Shown: positions 1-7,842, counted from the stretch's first letter. The stretch: 18,395 nt of DNA from Bifidobacteriaceae bacterium (GCA_031265345.1 JAISCU010000306.1:1-18395), one strand, 5' to 3'. Notes: generated by a model not told the origin, from the letters alone. Numbers and translations are program-made.

Positions 1-2
1 TC

Positions 3-413
3 GAGTGGGTGGAGCGGCGGCTGGCCGAGCTTGACGGCGCCCACGGCGCTCGCCGCGATGATGCTCTGCGCCGCTTGACCGCGCACCACGACACCCAGAC
101 CCACAACTTCCAGCACGAGCGGTTGATCCACCTGCTGGTGACGTTCTTCTTCGGCGCCTTGCTGATCGCCGCGCTGGTCGGCGTGGGCCTCTACCTCGCG
201 GCGGGCGACTCGGACCCGTGGACCACGGCGGGTCTGGCCGCACTATGCGTGGTGTTGGCGGGGCTGGAGATCGCCTACATCGGCCATTACTACAAGCTGG
301 AGAACAACGTCCAAGCGTTGTACGGCCTGACCGCCCGACTCTTCCAGGCCTCGATTCGGGCCCAAGACGTGGACGATGCCGCCGACGGGCCTGACGACCA
401 CGGGCGGCCTTGA
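3..413 (+). CDS. small two-helix membrane protein, 5' end probably outside the window
   Basis: The frame is open back to the first base of the window (Glu-Trp before a GTG at position 9), so either GTG 9 is the start or the gene begins upstream; no ribosome-binding site is visible. The visible protein is about 134-136 residues. It has a charged, Arg/His-rich N-terminal stretch containing NFQHERLIHLL, then two hydrophobic segments (about residues 40-66 and 73-92), then a short amphipathic tail. Conserved-looking small proteins with this NFQHERLIHLL plus two-helix plan occur in actinobacteria and firmicutes without known function (recalled, not searched). The last 15 residues (DVDDAADGPDDHGRP) are encoded by the left arm of the repeat at 368-450, so the natural C-terminus may have been replaced or extended by that element. 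Function unknown. Confidence 0.6.
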   Translation, partial: EWVERRLAELDGAHGARRDDALRRLTAHHDTQTHNFQHERLIHLLVTFFFGALLIAALVGVGLYLAAGDSDPWTTAGLAALCVVLAGLEIAYIGHYYKLENNVQALYGLTARLFQASIRAQDVDDAADGPDDHGRP

Positions 414-450
414 GCGGGCGTGGGTTTCCAGCCGCGCGGCATCGTCCACG
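368..450. repeat. hairpin-type repeat, copy A, between convergent genes
   Basis: A perfect 15-bp inverted repeat, CGTGGACGATGCCGC at 368-382 and its complement at 436-450, brackets a 53-base interior. The left arm encodes the tail of the membrane protein ending at 413; the right arm ends 15 bp before the vapC stop. Positions 373-433 align without gaps to 1250-1310 (about 50 of 61 bases identical by hand count), so this is a dispersed repeat and not only a local terminator. It could also act as a bidirectional transcription stop for the two convergent genes, but it has no T-run. Confidence 0.6.
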
Positions 451-465
451 TTGTCCAGATGGCTG

Positions 466-903
466 TCAGGACGGCGCGTCGGCGAGCTCGCGGACTTGGA
501 GCCCGTCGAAGCGCCGGAAGTCCCTGTCGAATGTCGCGACGGGGCATCCCAGGCGCAAGGCGACGGAGGCGAGGTAGGCATCTGGGACCAGATTGCCGGA
601 CGCCGCCGATTCGGCGCAGAGGGCGAGAAGGTCTCGCGGCCCCGCGTCGCCCGCGCTGCGCAAGTATCCGGGGGCCGCGAGGATCGTCTCGGCGAACATG
701 GCCACCTGCCCAATGGACAGCGGCTCGGTGAAGACGCGATGGTTGGTCACGATCCTGACCAATCCCACCCAAGCAAGGTCCGGGATGATTACACCGCGCG
801 CCTCGGTGGCCAACTCGCCAACCAGCCACGAGCGCGCCAACGCGTGCTGAGGGTGGTCCGCGACCGCCGCCGCGACCAGCACGTTCACGTCGACGACGAT
901 CAT
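466..903 (-). CDS. vapC: PIN-domain ribonuclease toxin, VapC family
   Basis: This 145-residue protein has the PIN fold pattern: VVDVNVLV at the N-terminus (Asp5), then NLVPDAYLA (Asp108), then FDRDF (Asp126, Asp128) before the end. These acidic residues normally bind Mg2+ at the RNA-cleavage site. The position usually holding Glu near residue 47 is Gly (WVGLVRIVTN), which fits the VapC subfamily with a 'LLGFLR'-type helix. Its ATG (903-901) overlaps the TGA of the upstream antitoxin in an ATGA junction, so translation is probably coupled. By family, it would be an endoribonuclease inhibited by the neighbouring ribbon-helix-helix antitoxin; the RNA target cannot be read from sequence. It is convergent with the membrane protein gene, with repeat A between them. 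Confidence 0.88.
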   Translation of the reverse strand: MIVVDVNVLVAAAVADHPQHALARSWLVGELATEARGVIIPDLAWVGLVRIVTNHRVFTEPLSIGQVAMFAETILAAPGYLRSAGDAGPRDLLALCAESAASGNLVPDAYLASVALRLGCPVATFDRDFRRFDGLQVRELADAPS

Positions 904-1145
904 GCGTCCGTGCCCTCGTGGTCCATCGCTTCGAACAGCGACTGGTTGGACAAGAGGTCCACGCCCGGCCTCGGCTTTCCCGCTGGGAACGCGGGCAGGT
1001 CCACTGCCGCGGCCTTCGGACCGGCGCGGAGCAGGTCTCGCCGTATGGCTTCCTCCAGGTAACCGCCCAAACTGAGCCCTTGCCGGGCGGCGCAGGACTT
1101 GGCTTGCGCGAGGAGGCGGTCATTGATCCTGACGGTGGTGCGCAT
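900..1145 (-). CDS. vapB: ribbon-helix-helix antitoxin, VapB-like
   Basis: This 81-residue protein starts with a typical ribbon-helix-helix N-terminus: the strand MRTTVRINDRLL, helix AQAKSCAARQGL, then SLGGYLEEAIRRDLL. The Pro/Gly-rich remainder (from about residue 42) ends in an acidic patch, expected to wrap the toxin. It overlaps vapC by four bases, the usual antitoxin-first arrangement. A TACACT -10-like hexamer ends seven bases before the ATG, suggesting a leaderless transcript. By family it should neutralise VapC and, with it, repress the shared promoter. Three GGCATC hexamers just upstream are candidate binding sites. Confidence 0.85.
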   Translation of the reverse strand: MRTTVRINDRLLAQAKSCAARQGLSLGGYLEEAIRRDLLRAGPKAAAVDLPAFPAGKPRPGVDLLSNQSLFEAMDHEGTDA

Positions 1146-1174
1146 GGCATCAAGTGTAAGGCATCACCGGCATC
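1146..1174 (-). promoter_or_regulatory. vapBC promoter with GGCATC repeats
   Basis: On the minus strand TACACT (1158-1153) lies seven bases before the vapB ATG, the geometry of a leaderless actinobacterial promoter. No good -35 box is seen. GGCATC occurs three times on the plus strand (1146-1151, 1160-1165, 1169-1174), flanking the -10 on both sides, and is a plausible operator for the ribbon-helix-helix antitoxin. Binding is an inference. Confidence 0.4.
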
Positions 1175-1249
1175 TGGGAGGGTTGCGCTGGAACCAAAGC
1201 CAGGGCCTTGCCCCGATTCCGGTTGCGCCCAGACATTAGGACAATATGC

Positions 1250-1310
1250 ACGATGCCGCTGACGGGCCTGACGACGCCCGGCGACTTTGGCCGGGTTTGG
1301 GTTGCCAGCC
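1250..1310. repeat. hairpin-type repeat, copy B (diverged)
   Basis: This stretch aligns without gaps to 373-433 in copy A. The first 26 bases differ at one position, the middle 15 match at about nine, and the last 20 match at about 16. The closing arm of copy A (GCGGCATCGTCCACG) is degraded here. It lies in the gap between the divergent vapB and HNH genes. A separate strong hairpin follows at 1323-1354 (GGCCGG, eight bases, CCGGCC, with TTCC/GGAA flanks). Confidence 0.55.
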
Positions 1311-1379
1311 CGGTGGCGCGCATTCCTGGCCGGGCCGCGGAACCGGCCGGGGAACACGCGAATTCATCTCGAACGGGTG

Positions 1380-1408
1380 TTGTGCTTCGACGGGTTTCAC
1401 GATATACT
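1380..1408 (+). promoter_or_regulatory. leaderless promoter of the HNH gene
   Basis: TTGTGC (1380-1385) and TATACT (1403-1408) are separated by 17 bases. TATACT differs from the consensus -10 at one base and ends six bases before the ATG at 1415, so the transcript would start at or next to the start codon. This geometry decides the start of the HNH gene against the longer open frame from 1208. Confidence 0.6.
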
Positions 1409-1414
1409 AGAACC

Positions 1415-3079
1415 ATGTCCCGAAGCCGCGAACCGGAAGGTCCCGAAGCCTTGGGCGCGGCTGGTCCCAGGTCTCCGGAAGGCCCGGCGGGCGGCGTGGC
1501 CGGCGACGGATTCTGGGCTGTTCCGGGTGTTCCGGTGCCTGGCGGGGCGGGCTCGTACCGGCCTGGCACGGCCGGGGTGGGCGGGTTCGCGCCTGTGGTG
1601 ACGGCGAGGTCCGAGGCGTGCGCGGAGCTGGTGGCCCAGAGCGCGGACATGGGCGAGTTGGTGGCGATGGGCGCCCTGGTGGCCGCGCGTATGGCCGAGC
1701 TGGCGGGACCTGTCGGCGCGAGCGGTGATGGTTCTGGTGGCGGCCATGCCGGGATGGTGGTGCCGGGTGGTTGCCGCCCGGTCGGTTCCGACCCGGAGGT
1801 GCTGGACCAGATAGTCGGGTTGTTGAGATTGGAGAACACCGTCCGGGCGGTGACCGGCGAGTTGCTGCGCGAGGCGGATCGGGGCCAGGTCGCCGAGCGG
1901 ACGACTGGCGCCAGGCTGGGGACTTGGCTGGCGATCAAGGGTCAGTTCACCGCCCGGCAAGCGTCGGGGCTGGTGTTGGGCGCGAGGGCGGCGGAACGGT
2001 TCGCGCTGGTGCGCGAGGCCGGGTTGGCGGGGGCGGTGAACGGGCATCAATCGGCGGCGATGGCGGATGTCTTGAAGCATCTGCCGCGCGACCTCGGCCA
2101 AGTCCAGGCCGCTGAGGCGGAGAAGGTGTTGGTCGGGTTGGCGCCCCAGTTGGCGTCGGACGGTCTGGGCAGGGCCAGTGAATTGGTGTTGGAGCATGTC
2201 GCCCCGGAGGTCGCCCAACAATCAGCGGAGGAGAAGGCGGCCCGGCAGTTGGACCGCGCGGAGCGGAAGCGGTATTTCCAGGTCCGCTCCAACCCGGACG
2301 GGACCGCGACGCTGTCGGGATTGTTGCCCGCGGTCGAGGGGGAGCTGGTGCGTTCGGTGATAGACGCGGTCGCGGAGAAGCGCCGCCGCGAGCAGGTGGA
2401 CGCTTCTGGGCGGATGGTGTTGGACCGGGGCCAGGCCCGCGCGGACGCGCTGGTCGAACTGTGCGTGCACGCCGTCAGCTGCGACGGGGCCGCCGCCTTG
2501 GGCGGATCGGGCGCCAGGATCGTCGTGACGGTCCCCGCGGCCGCCCTCGCCGCCGACGATCCAGCTCGCGCCCGGCTCGGCGCGACCGGGGAACTGATCG
2601 ACCCGCAGGTGTTCGGCACGTTGGCGTGCGACAGCGACGTGATGCGGGCCGTGCTCGGCGCGAAGGGCGAGGTCCTCGACATCGGCAGGGCCACCAGGAT
2701 CATCCCGAGAGCTATCCGCGCGGCGTTGGTGGTCCGGGACGGTGGTTGCGCGTTCCCGAGTTGCGAACGCCCGGCGGAGGTCTGCCACGCGCACCATGTT
2801 CAGCCGTGGAACCGCGGCGGTGACACCAAATTATCGAACTTATGTACTCTCTGCCCGACCCATCATCGGATGGTCGAGCCGCGCAAGGGCCGGCCGCCCG
2901 ACTGGGTGCTGAGCCTGAGGGGCGACGGGCTGTGGGAGTTCGTCCCGCCGAAGTGGTTCGACCCTGAACAACGCCCATTGCTCCACCAGCGGTTCGTCAA
3001 CCGGGGTGCCGAACCCGGCGCGCCCAAAAGCCGCCACGGCGACCAGGGCACCAGTGCGCCCGGCACCGCTCCTGCCTAA
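1415..3079 (+). CDS. DUF222 / HNH endonuclease-domain protein (13E12 repeat family)
   Basis: The 554-residue protein has a long DUF222-type helical region (about residues 120-390, with VLDQIVGLLRLENTV and the RKRYFQVRSNPDGTATLSG segment) and a C-terminal HNH module (about 440-490): GGCAFPSCERP, then CHAHHVQPWNRGG, then NLCTLCPTHHRMVE. The paired Cys (two CxxC-like sites) and His residues fit a zinc-ribbon HNH nuclease site. Such genes exist in many copies in actinobacterial genomes, including the REP13E12 family of mycobacteria, and their role is unsettled: they may be nucleases, mobile-element cargo or recombination targets. The frame stays open back to an ATG at 1208, but that extension would translate repeat B and run through the promoter, so ATG 1415 is preferred. 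The Gly/Pro-rich N-terminal 60 residues look disordered. There is no partner gene in operon. Confidence 0.85.
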   Translation: MSRSREPEGPEALGAAGPRSPEGPAGGVAGDGFWAVPGVPVPGGAGSYRPGTAGVGGFAPVVTARSEACAELVAQSADMGELVAMGALVAARMAELAGPVGASGDGSGGGHAGMVVPGGCRPVGSDPEVLDQIVGLLRLENTVRAVTGELLREADRGQVAERTTGARLGTWLAIKGQFTARQASGLVLGARAAERFALVREAGLAGAVNGHQSAAMADVLKHLPRDLGQVQAAEAEKVLVGLAPQLASDGLGRASELVLEHVAPEVAQQSAEEKAARQLDRAERKRYFQVRSNPDGTATLSGLLPAVEGELVRSVIDAVAEKRRREQVDASGRMVLDRGQARADALVELCVHAVSCDGAAALGGSGARIVVTVPAAALAADDPARARLGATGELIDPQVFGTLACDSDVMRAVLGAKGEVLDIGRATRIIPRAIRAALVVRDGGCAFPSCERPAEVCHAHHVQPWNRGGDTKLSNLCTLCPTHHRMVEPRKGRPPDWVLSLRGDGLWEFVPPKWFDPEQRPLLHQRFVNRGAEPGAPKSRHGDQGTSAPGTAPA

Positions 3080-3343
3080 GACCGCGACGGCGGAACCGGC
3101 CCGGCCCGCTGACCGCCAGCCCGTCCAGCGGCGCCGATCCGCCTCCTCGTCGGCGACAGGCGAGGGCGCGCACCAATCAACTCGGGGACCCGCCTCGGCC
3201 GGGGACGGCAAGGCGAAGTGTCGGCCGCCCATGTTCCCCCGGCCGTGCTGGTCGCTGCTAGCATGTGAGTGAGCCCTCTGATCCGGTGGCGAGCGGCGAC
3301 GTCTGCCGTGAGCCTTTCAAGGTTTCCGAGGAAGGCAGTTGCG
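3080..3343 (+). other. intergenic region before the VWA-SGNH gene
   Basis: These 264 bases hold no convincing gene. A TAGCAT hexamer at 3259-3264 is a weak -10 candidate about 80 bases before the downstream ATG. The ribosome-binding site GAGGAAGG at 3328-3335, eight bases before ATG 3344, is good. The downstream frame could formally extend to GTG 3269, but that would place about 25 residues in front of an ordinary signal peptide. Confidence 0.4.
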
Positions 3344-6253
3344 ATGAGTGTCAAGAGAACCCTGGGCGTGGCGTGCGCGGCGGTACTGGGGCTGGGAGCG
3401 TTCTTGGTCGTCCCGAACATGCAGGAGCGGGCGGGGGCGGCTGATCCGAGCCCCACGGTCTCCCCGGATCTCCCGGCCCCCACGATCGACCGGTATTGGC
3501 CGCTCGCGGGCCGTTCGGTCGAGCCCGGCGACGTGGAGTTCAAGGGGTCGGTTCGGTTGCAGCGCGGGGACGAGCAGGACGTGAACGTGGTGTTCCTGGT
3601 GGACGTGTCGAGTTCGACCATGTCGCCGCGCGGCATGGACTGCAACGGCGACGGCGCCCGCGACTCGTTGGACGATTACAACCTCGACGGCCGCGCCGGG
3701 GACGTGTTGGATTGTGAGATCTCGGCGATCACGTCGTTGAACGCGGAGTTCCGGGGGTTTGAGAACATGGGGTCGCGGATCAACGTCGCGGTCATCGCGT
3801 TCGGGACGGGCGCGGCGGCCGCGTCGATGACCCGGGTGGGCGACTATTTCGTCTCGCCGGCCCACCACGAGCAAGACCCGGAGGACCCCAGCAAGCCGGA
3901 GGTGGTCCCGGCGTTCGACACTGTCGCCTCTTCGCTGAGGGTGGGGGTGGTGGGGCAGTACGAGCGCCACCCCGTCGGCACGGGCACGAACTTCAACGCG
4001 GCCGTCTCCCTCGCCCTGGGTCTGCTGAACGGCCGGGAGGGCGACAACTATCTGCTGATGTTGTCGGACGGGCAGGCGACCGCGTCCTCGCAGACGTTGC
4101 AGGCGCTCGCGGACGCTGCTTCCAGCCCGAAGGCGAGGACTTTCGCTGTCGGGAGCGGCGCGTCTTGTGATGGTTCGTTGGGCGCGATCGCCGCGGCGAC
4201 CGGGGAGTCGTGTGTGAGGGTGGCGGACCCGGTCAAGTTGACGAGCGGCATCGGGTCGACGAAGCCGAGCTACATCGACCGGGTCGAGGTGCGTTTGTCG
4301 GACAGGACCTACCGGACGTACCAGGCGCAGGTGGACGCGATCGGGAACTGGTCGGTGACGGTGCCGACCGTGACGGTCGGGCGCCACACCGCCATGATCG
4401 CGGTGCATTACACCGATGGGCGCGATCCCTCGTACGTGGTCTGGGGCTTCGATGTGAAGCTGCAGGTCTTCGAGCATGTGGCCCTGGGGGACTCGTACGC
4501 GGCCGGGGAGGGCAACCCCGAGTACATCAACCAGAAGATCTGCCCTTACAGCAAGGGAGGGCGCTTCGGGGGGATTCAGTATGACGTGTGCATGGAGTCG
4601 AAGGAGGACATCGCTTTCATGTGCCACCGGTCGAAGGGCAACTGGGCGCGGAAAGTGTACGAGGAGGCGTATGGACGCTATAAGGAGCACTACACGGGCA
4701 ACCCTGTCGGCGAGTTCAACTTCCAGGCTTGTTCGGGTGCCACGATCCCGAACTTCGACTCCCGTAAACAGGAGAAGGAGTGGGTGAGAGAGCCGCGAGT
4801 TGGCCCTGTGGTGAGCAACGAGTTGCAGCTTCGGTGGTTGACGCCGGATGTGGATTTGGTCACCGTCTCGCTCGGCGGGAACGACGCTGGCTTCGCGCCC
4901 ATACTTGTTAGCTGTTCCTTTCCGAACTGCTTGAACAAGGAGTTCGGCGGAACGGGCGTGGCGTTGACGGATTGGATGAGGATCCGGTTGGCGTTGATGA
5001 ACAACGAGTTGGACGGCGTGTATTCGGCTATCCGGGCGCGGGTCAGCGCCGACACGCAGGTGGTAGTCACGACCTATCCACGGCTATTCGACCAATCCGG
5101 CGCGATCGAGGAGTGCGATACTGAGAACGAGGTGTTCAGCGATAGTGAGGCCGATTGGGTCAACGGTCTGTCGGACACGATGGCTGGAATCATCCTCGCG
5201 CAGGCCCCGAAATCGGACCTGTTGGTGGCGGACACGCGGGGGTATTTCGTGGGACGCGGGGTCTGCACAATGCACGCGGCGATCAATGGAGTGCAACTCG
5301 GGCGTGTGACGACCGATTTCGGTGACCTTACGTACGGCATCGACGCCATTACGGCGCATTCAGGTAGTTTCCATCCCAATGAGAAGGGCATGGCCTTGTA
5401 TGCGCAGGCCGTTGACGATGCACTCCGAGAGGCGAGTGACAAATCGGCGAGCCGAGGAGCGGCGAACTCGATGCGGGTGATGAACGAGGGCGCGGACGGC
5501 GCGGACAATGACTTGGGTGAGGTCTGGTTCGCGGGGGTCGTGGATGATCCCGACGGAGTCTTGGCCGAATACACGGCGGACGCAGTCGAGGCTGTGCGCT
5601 CCACCACTTTCGTCGACCTGTACGCTGACCACAAGACCGACGCCGATTTCGAGGGGACCCAGTGCGGGGCGGTGGTGCCGGATGAGGCGGTTCCGTTGTC
5701 GGCCAACGGCTTCCGCGGGGACTCTCAGGTCAGGGTCACCGTCACCGCTATCGGCGGAGACGGGTCGTCGCGTGAGATCCTCGGAGACGACGTTCTGAGC
5801 GACGCGGACGGGATACTCAGGCATGAGACGGTTCTGCCGGAAGAGATCGGCGGCGACTACGTGCTGGTGGAAGTCGTCGGCCTCAACGACCAGGGCGGCG
5901 TGGCGTACGGGAACACGTTCCTCGAGGCCACCTCTGACGCCGGGTGCGTGACCCAAGCCAAGCAGGCTGGCGCGATTCCGGGTGCCGGAGGGCCGGCTCC
6001 GACGGACGGCCCGAGCGCGAGTCCCACCCCCGGCGCTCCGGGTACCTCGGACGGATCGTCGGCCCTCCGCACAGGTGGCTCCTCGGGCGAGCCGTCTCCC
6101 GTTGACGCTTTGGAACGCACCGGGGCGCACAGCGCGTCGGTCGCCGGCTTGAGCCTCTTGCTGATGGTGACCGGATTGGTGCTCTGTGCGCGTCGTACGC
6201 GCGGTCGGCTGGACAGGCGAACGGGGCAGCATGCTCGGATCATCGGGTCGTGA
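3344..6253 (+). CDS. secreted VWA-domain + SGNH/GDSL hydrolase protein with C-terminal wall anchor
   Basis: This 969-residue protein is chosen from ATG 3344 because GAGGAAGG lies eight bases upstream and the protein then opens with a signal peptide (MSVKRTL, hydrophobic core, cleavage near GAGAADP). Residues about 78-300 form a von Willebrand A domain with the metal-site motif DVSSST, the TGTNFN loop and LMLSDGQ. Its first loop carries two Ca-binding-like segments, DCNGDGARDSLDD and DYNLDGRAGD. From about residue 378 an SGNH hydrolase follows: ALGDSYAAGEGN (Ser nucleophile), CSGAT, SLGGNDAGF (Gly/Asn) and SFHPNEKG (His). A beta-rich region follows (about 750-880), then a Ser/Pro/Gly linker and LERTGA, a hydrophobic helix and an Arg-rich tail, a sortase-like signal with Glu in place of Pro. 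It probably acts at the cell surface as an esterase or lipase; the substrate is unknown. The 4,500-5,500 segment looks less G/C-rich than its flanks. Confidence 0.85.
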   Translation: MSVKRTLGVACAAVLGLGAFLVVPNMQERAGAADPSPTVSPDLPAPTIDRYWPLAGRSVEPGDVEFKGSVRLQRGDEQDVNVVFLVDVSSSTMSPRGMDCNGDGARDSLDDYNLDGRAGDVLDCEISAITSLNAEFRGFENMGSRINVAVIAFGTGAAAASMTRVGDYFVSPAHHEQDPEDPSKPEVVPAFDTVASSLRVGVVGQYERHPVGTGTNFNAAVSLALGLLNGREGDNYLLMLSDGQATASSQTLQALADAASSPKARTFAVGSGASCDGSLGAIAAATGESCVRVADPVKLTSGIGSTKPSYIDRVEVRLSDRTYRTYQAQVDAIGNWSVTVPTVTVGRHTAMIAVHYTDGRDPSYVVWGFDVKLQVFEHVALGDSYAAGEGNPEYINQKICPYSKGGRFGGIQYDVCMESKEDIAFMCHRSKGNWARKVYEEAYGRYKEHYTGNPVGEFNFQACSGATIPNFDSRKQEKEWVREPRVGPVVSNELQLRWLTPDVDLVTVSLGGNDAGFAPILVSCSFPNCLNKEFGGTGVALTDWMRIRLALMNNELDGVYSAIRARVSADTQVVVTTYPRLFDQSGAIEECDTENEVFSDSEADWVNGLSDTMAGIILAQAPKSDLLVADTRGYFVGRGVCTMHAAINGVQLGRVTTDFGDLTYGIDAITAHSGSFHPNEKGMALYAQAVDDALREASDKSASRGAANSMRVMNEGADGADNDLGEVWFAGVVDDPDGVLAEYTADAVEAVRSTTFVDLYADHKTDADFEGTQCGAVVPDEAVPLSANGFRGDSQVRVTVTAIGGDGSSREILGDDVLSDADGILRHETVLPEEIGGDYVLVEVVGLNDQGGVAYGNTFLEATSDAGCVTQAKQAGAIPGAGGPAPTDGPSASPTPGAPGTSDGSSALRTGGSSGEPSPVDALERTGAHSASVAGLSLLLMVTGLVLCARRTRGRLDRRTGQHARIIGS

Positions 6254-6259
6254 CACCTG

Positions 6260-7027
6260 ATGGATTGCTTGGCGGTTGACGCGACGCTTCGCGGGTGGCT
6301 GGGGCCGGTCGTCGGCTGCCTGGCACGTTGGTCTAGGCTCTGCCGACCTGCTGGAGGCTCCGGTTCGGGCGGCTTCCAGGTTGCGGGGGGCCTTGCGGGC
6401 TCGGAGCCCGGGTTGACAGATTGGGTGTTGTGGGACACCGACCATGGGGCAACCGCTGGCGATGCTCGCGACTCCGGCGGCCCCGAGCGATCCGACTGGG
6501 AGGATGGCGATGCTGGCGACGTTGGGCACCGAGGGGAAGCTGGCGGCGCTGATGTGTCTGCGCATAAGATGGGTGATGTGGGCCACCCAGATGGTTCGGA
6601 GCCATGGCCGGATGTGGGGTTCAGGTTCATGTCTCTGGTTGTCGGGGTGCCGGCTATCCTGGTCGCGGGCTTTCTTGTCGCGCTCCTCGCGACTTACTCG
6701 TCGTTGGCTACCAGTGGCAGGGCGGCAGAACTCGCGCTGGTCTTGGGCGTCTTGTTTGTGATAATCAACGTGGTGATCGCGCAACTCGCTCCTGTGTGGG
6801 TGATCGTGGTCTATGCCATTATCGCTAGCACCGCCGTCAATCTGCCGTTTCACTCCCTAACGATCCGCGATGGTAGTGCTGGGTTCCTTGCGTGGTCCTG
6901 GGCGTTGGGGATCGTCGGGTTGTTGGGTACCGCCTTTGGGATGCGCTCATTCCACGCACCGGGCAGCAGACAGCGCAAGGACCGCCCGGAGCCGCTGCCG
7001 CCTACGCCGACGAGTGCTGACGAATAG
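6260..7027 (+). CDS. multi-pass membrane protein, first tandem paralog
   Basis: Up to 255 residues, starting six bases after the previous stop. The N-terminal half is Gly/Asp-rich and hydrophilic (GDAGDVGHRGEAGGADV, GDVGHPDGSEP). The C-terminal half has about four hydrophobic helices (MSLVVGVPAILVAGFLVALL; LVLGVLFVIINVVIA; PVWVIVVYAIIAS; WSWALGIVGLLGTAFG) and a short basic/Pro-rich tail ending PTPTSADE. The start is uncertain: ATG 6260 has no clear ribosome-binding site, and in-frame GTG 6425 is an alternative. The downstream gene has the same plan and the same ending, so the pair arose by tandem duplication. I do not recognise a named family; a function cannot be assigned. Confidence 0.65.
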   Translation: MDCLAVDATLRGWLGPVVGCLARWSRLCRPAGGSGSGGFQVAGGLAGSEPGLTDWVLWDTDHGATAGDARDSGGPERSDWEDGDAGDVGHRGEAGGADVSAHKMGDVGHPDGSEPWPDVGFRFMSLVVGVPAILVAGFLVALLATYSSLATSGRAAELALVLGVLFVIINVVIAQLAPVWVIVVYAIIASTAVNLPFHSLTIRDGSAGFLAWSWALGIVGLLGTAFGMRSFHAPGSRQRKDRPEPLPPTPTSADE

Positions 7028-7040
7028 GATGGCGCGGCGT

Positions 7041-7661
7041 ATGGGCACCGGGTCGCGTTCGGCCGGAGATGAGCCCGACGAGGTTGCCGACAGCGACCAG
7101 ATTGCGGGAACAGCTGGGGAATTCGGTGGCCTTGATCTGTCCGCGCCGTCCCAGGCGGAGACGAGCGATGTCGGCGAGGCAGGGGGCGCCGGGTTGTCTG
7201 GAGAAGCCGGTGGTCCGGATCAATGGCTCGGTGCGTGGGGGGCGTTCAGAGTCGCCTCTTTTGGGTTCGGCTCGTTGGCGATAATTGCCTCGGGGGTCTT
7301 GATCGGTGGGCTCCAGTTTTACTCATCGGGATCATCGTCCGGCGGTGATTTCTTGAGCGGGGCGGAAGAAGTCATGCCAGCGCTCGGCGTGTTCCTGGTG
7401 GTGATCAATGTGATAATCGCGCGTGTCGTTCCGGTGTGGGTGATCGTGGTCTACGCGGTCGCCGCGACGACGGTGGTCAATCTGCTGTCCGTGTCCCCAA
7501 AGGGCGTCGGGGGTTTGGTCGAGCTCCTCGTGTGGTCATGGGTGTTGGGGCTCGTCGGCATGCTGGGAACCGCCTTCGGGGCGCGGCCGCTTCGGCGGCC
7601 CGAAGCCGAGCGGCGCGGGGGCCGTCCGGACCCGCTGCCGCCGACGAGCGCGGACGAATAG
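7041..7661 (+). CDS. multi-pass membrane protein, second tandem paralog
   Basis: 206 residues from ATG 7041 (210 from ATG 7029). The later ATG is preferred because the third, truncated copy aligns there: ATGGGCACCGGGTCGCG here against ATGAACACTGGGTCACG at 7675. The hydrophilic N-terminal 70 residues are followed by about four helices (FGFGSLAIIASGVLIGG; ALGVFLVVINVIIA; PVWVIVVYAVAATTVVNLL; VWSWVLGLVGMLGTAFGA) and a tail ending PLPPTSADE, matching the upstream paralog. It starts 13 bases after the stop of that gene and is likely co-transcribed with it. The function is unknown; paired small membrane proteins like these could form a heteromer, but that is only inference. Confidence 0.7.
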   Translation: MGTGSRSAGDEPDEVADSDQIAGTAGEFGGLDLSAPSQAETSDVGEAGGAGLSGEAGGPDQWLGAWGAFRVASFGFGSLAIIASGVLIGGLQFYSSGSSSGGDFLSGAEEVMPALGVFLVVINVIIARVVPVWVIVVYAVAATTVVNLLSVSPKGVGGLVELLVWSWVLGLVGMLGTAFGARPLRRPEAERRGGRPDPLPPTSADE

Positions 7662-7674
7662 GACTGCGAGGCCC

Positions 7675-7833
7675 ATGAACACTGGGTCACGGGCGCTCGA
7701 CGAGCGACCCGGCGATGTTGGACACGACGAGGAAGCTGGCCGCGCTGATGTGCCTGCGTTGAAGGTGGGTGATGCGGGCCACCCTGATGGTTCGGAGCCA
7801 CGACTAGAACCGGCACGCGGAGCTGCCGGATAG
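7675..7833 (+). pseudogene. truncated third paralog, N-terminal fragment only
   Basis: A 52-residue frame from ATG 7675 to TAG 7831-7833. The first bases, including the preceding gene's stop context, match the start region of the second paralog. Bases about 7717-7803 match 6513-6602 of the first paralog (about 83% by hand count), encoding GDAGHPDGSEP against GDVGHPDGSEP there. The membrane part is absent: the homology breaks off at about residue 44 and a short unrelated tail follows. It is most likely the remains of a third copy whose 3' part was deleted, although a small expressed soluble peptide cannot be excluded. Confidence 0.55.
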
Positions 7834-7836
7834 AAT
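7831..7836 (+). promoter_or_regulatory. -10 box of the DUF4177-like gene
   Basis: TAGAAT matches the -10 consensus at five of six bases and ends six bases before ATG 7843, the second of two adjacent ATG codons. This is leaderless geometry. The box overlaps the stop codon of the truncated paralog. No -35 match is evident. Confidence 0.4.
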
Positions 7837-7842
7837 GAAATG

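Noticed and set aside
376..1062. 228-residue plus-strand frame across vapBC
   Set aside because: It lies opposite two genes with recognisable motifs and a coupled ATGA junction.
1208..1414. Earlier start for the HNH protein at ATG 1208
   Set aside because: It would translate repeat B and the promoter; a well-spaced -10 box lies just before ATG 1415.
3317..4690. 457-residue open frame antisense to the VWA-SGNH gene
   Set aside because: It is an Arg/His/Pro-rich shadow frame typical of high-GC DNA opposite a gene with clear motifs.
6413..6441. Promoter at TTGACA 6413-6418
   Set aside because: No -10-like hexamer lies 16-18 bases downstream, and the site is inside the first membrane paralog's open frame.
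5360..6853. 497-residue antisense open frame
   Set aside because: Shadow of the VWA-SGNH 3' end and first membrane paralog; no domain, no ribosome-binding site.
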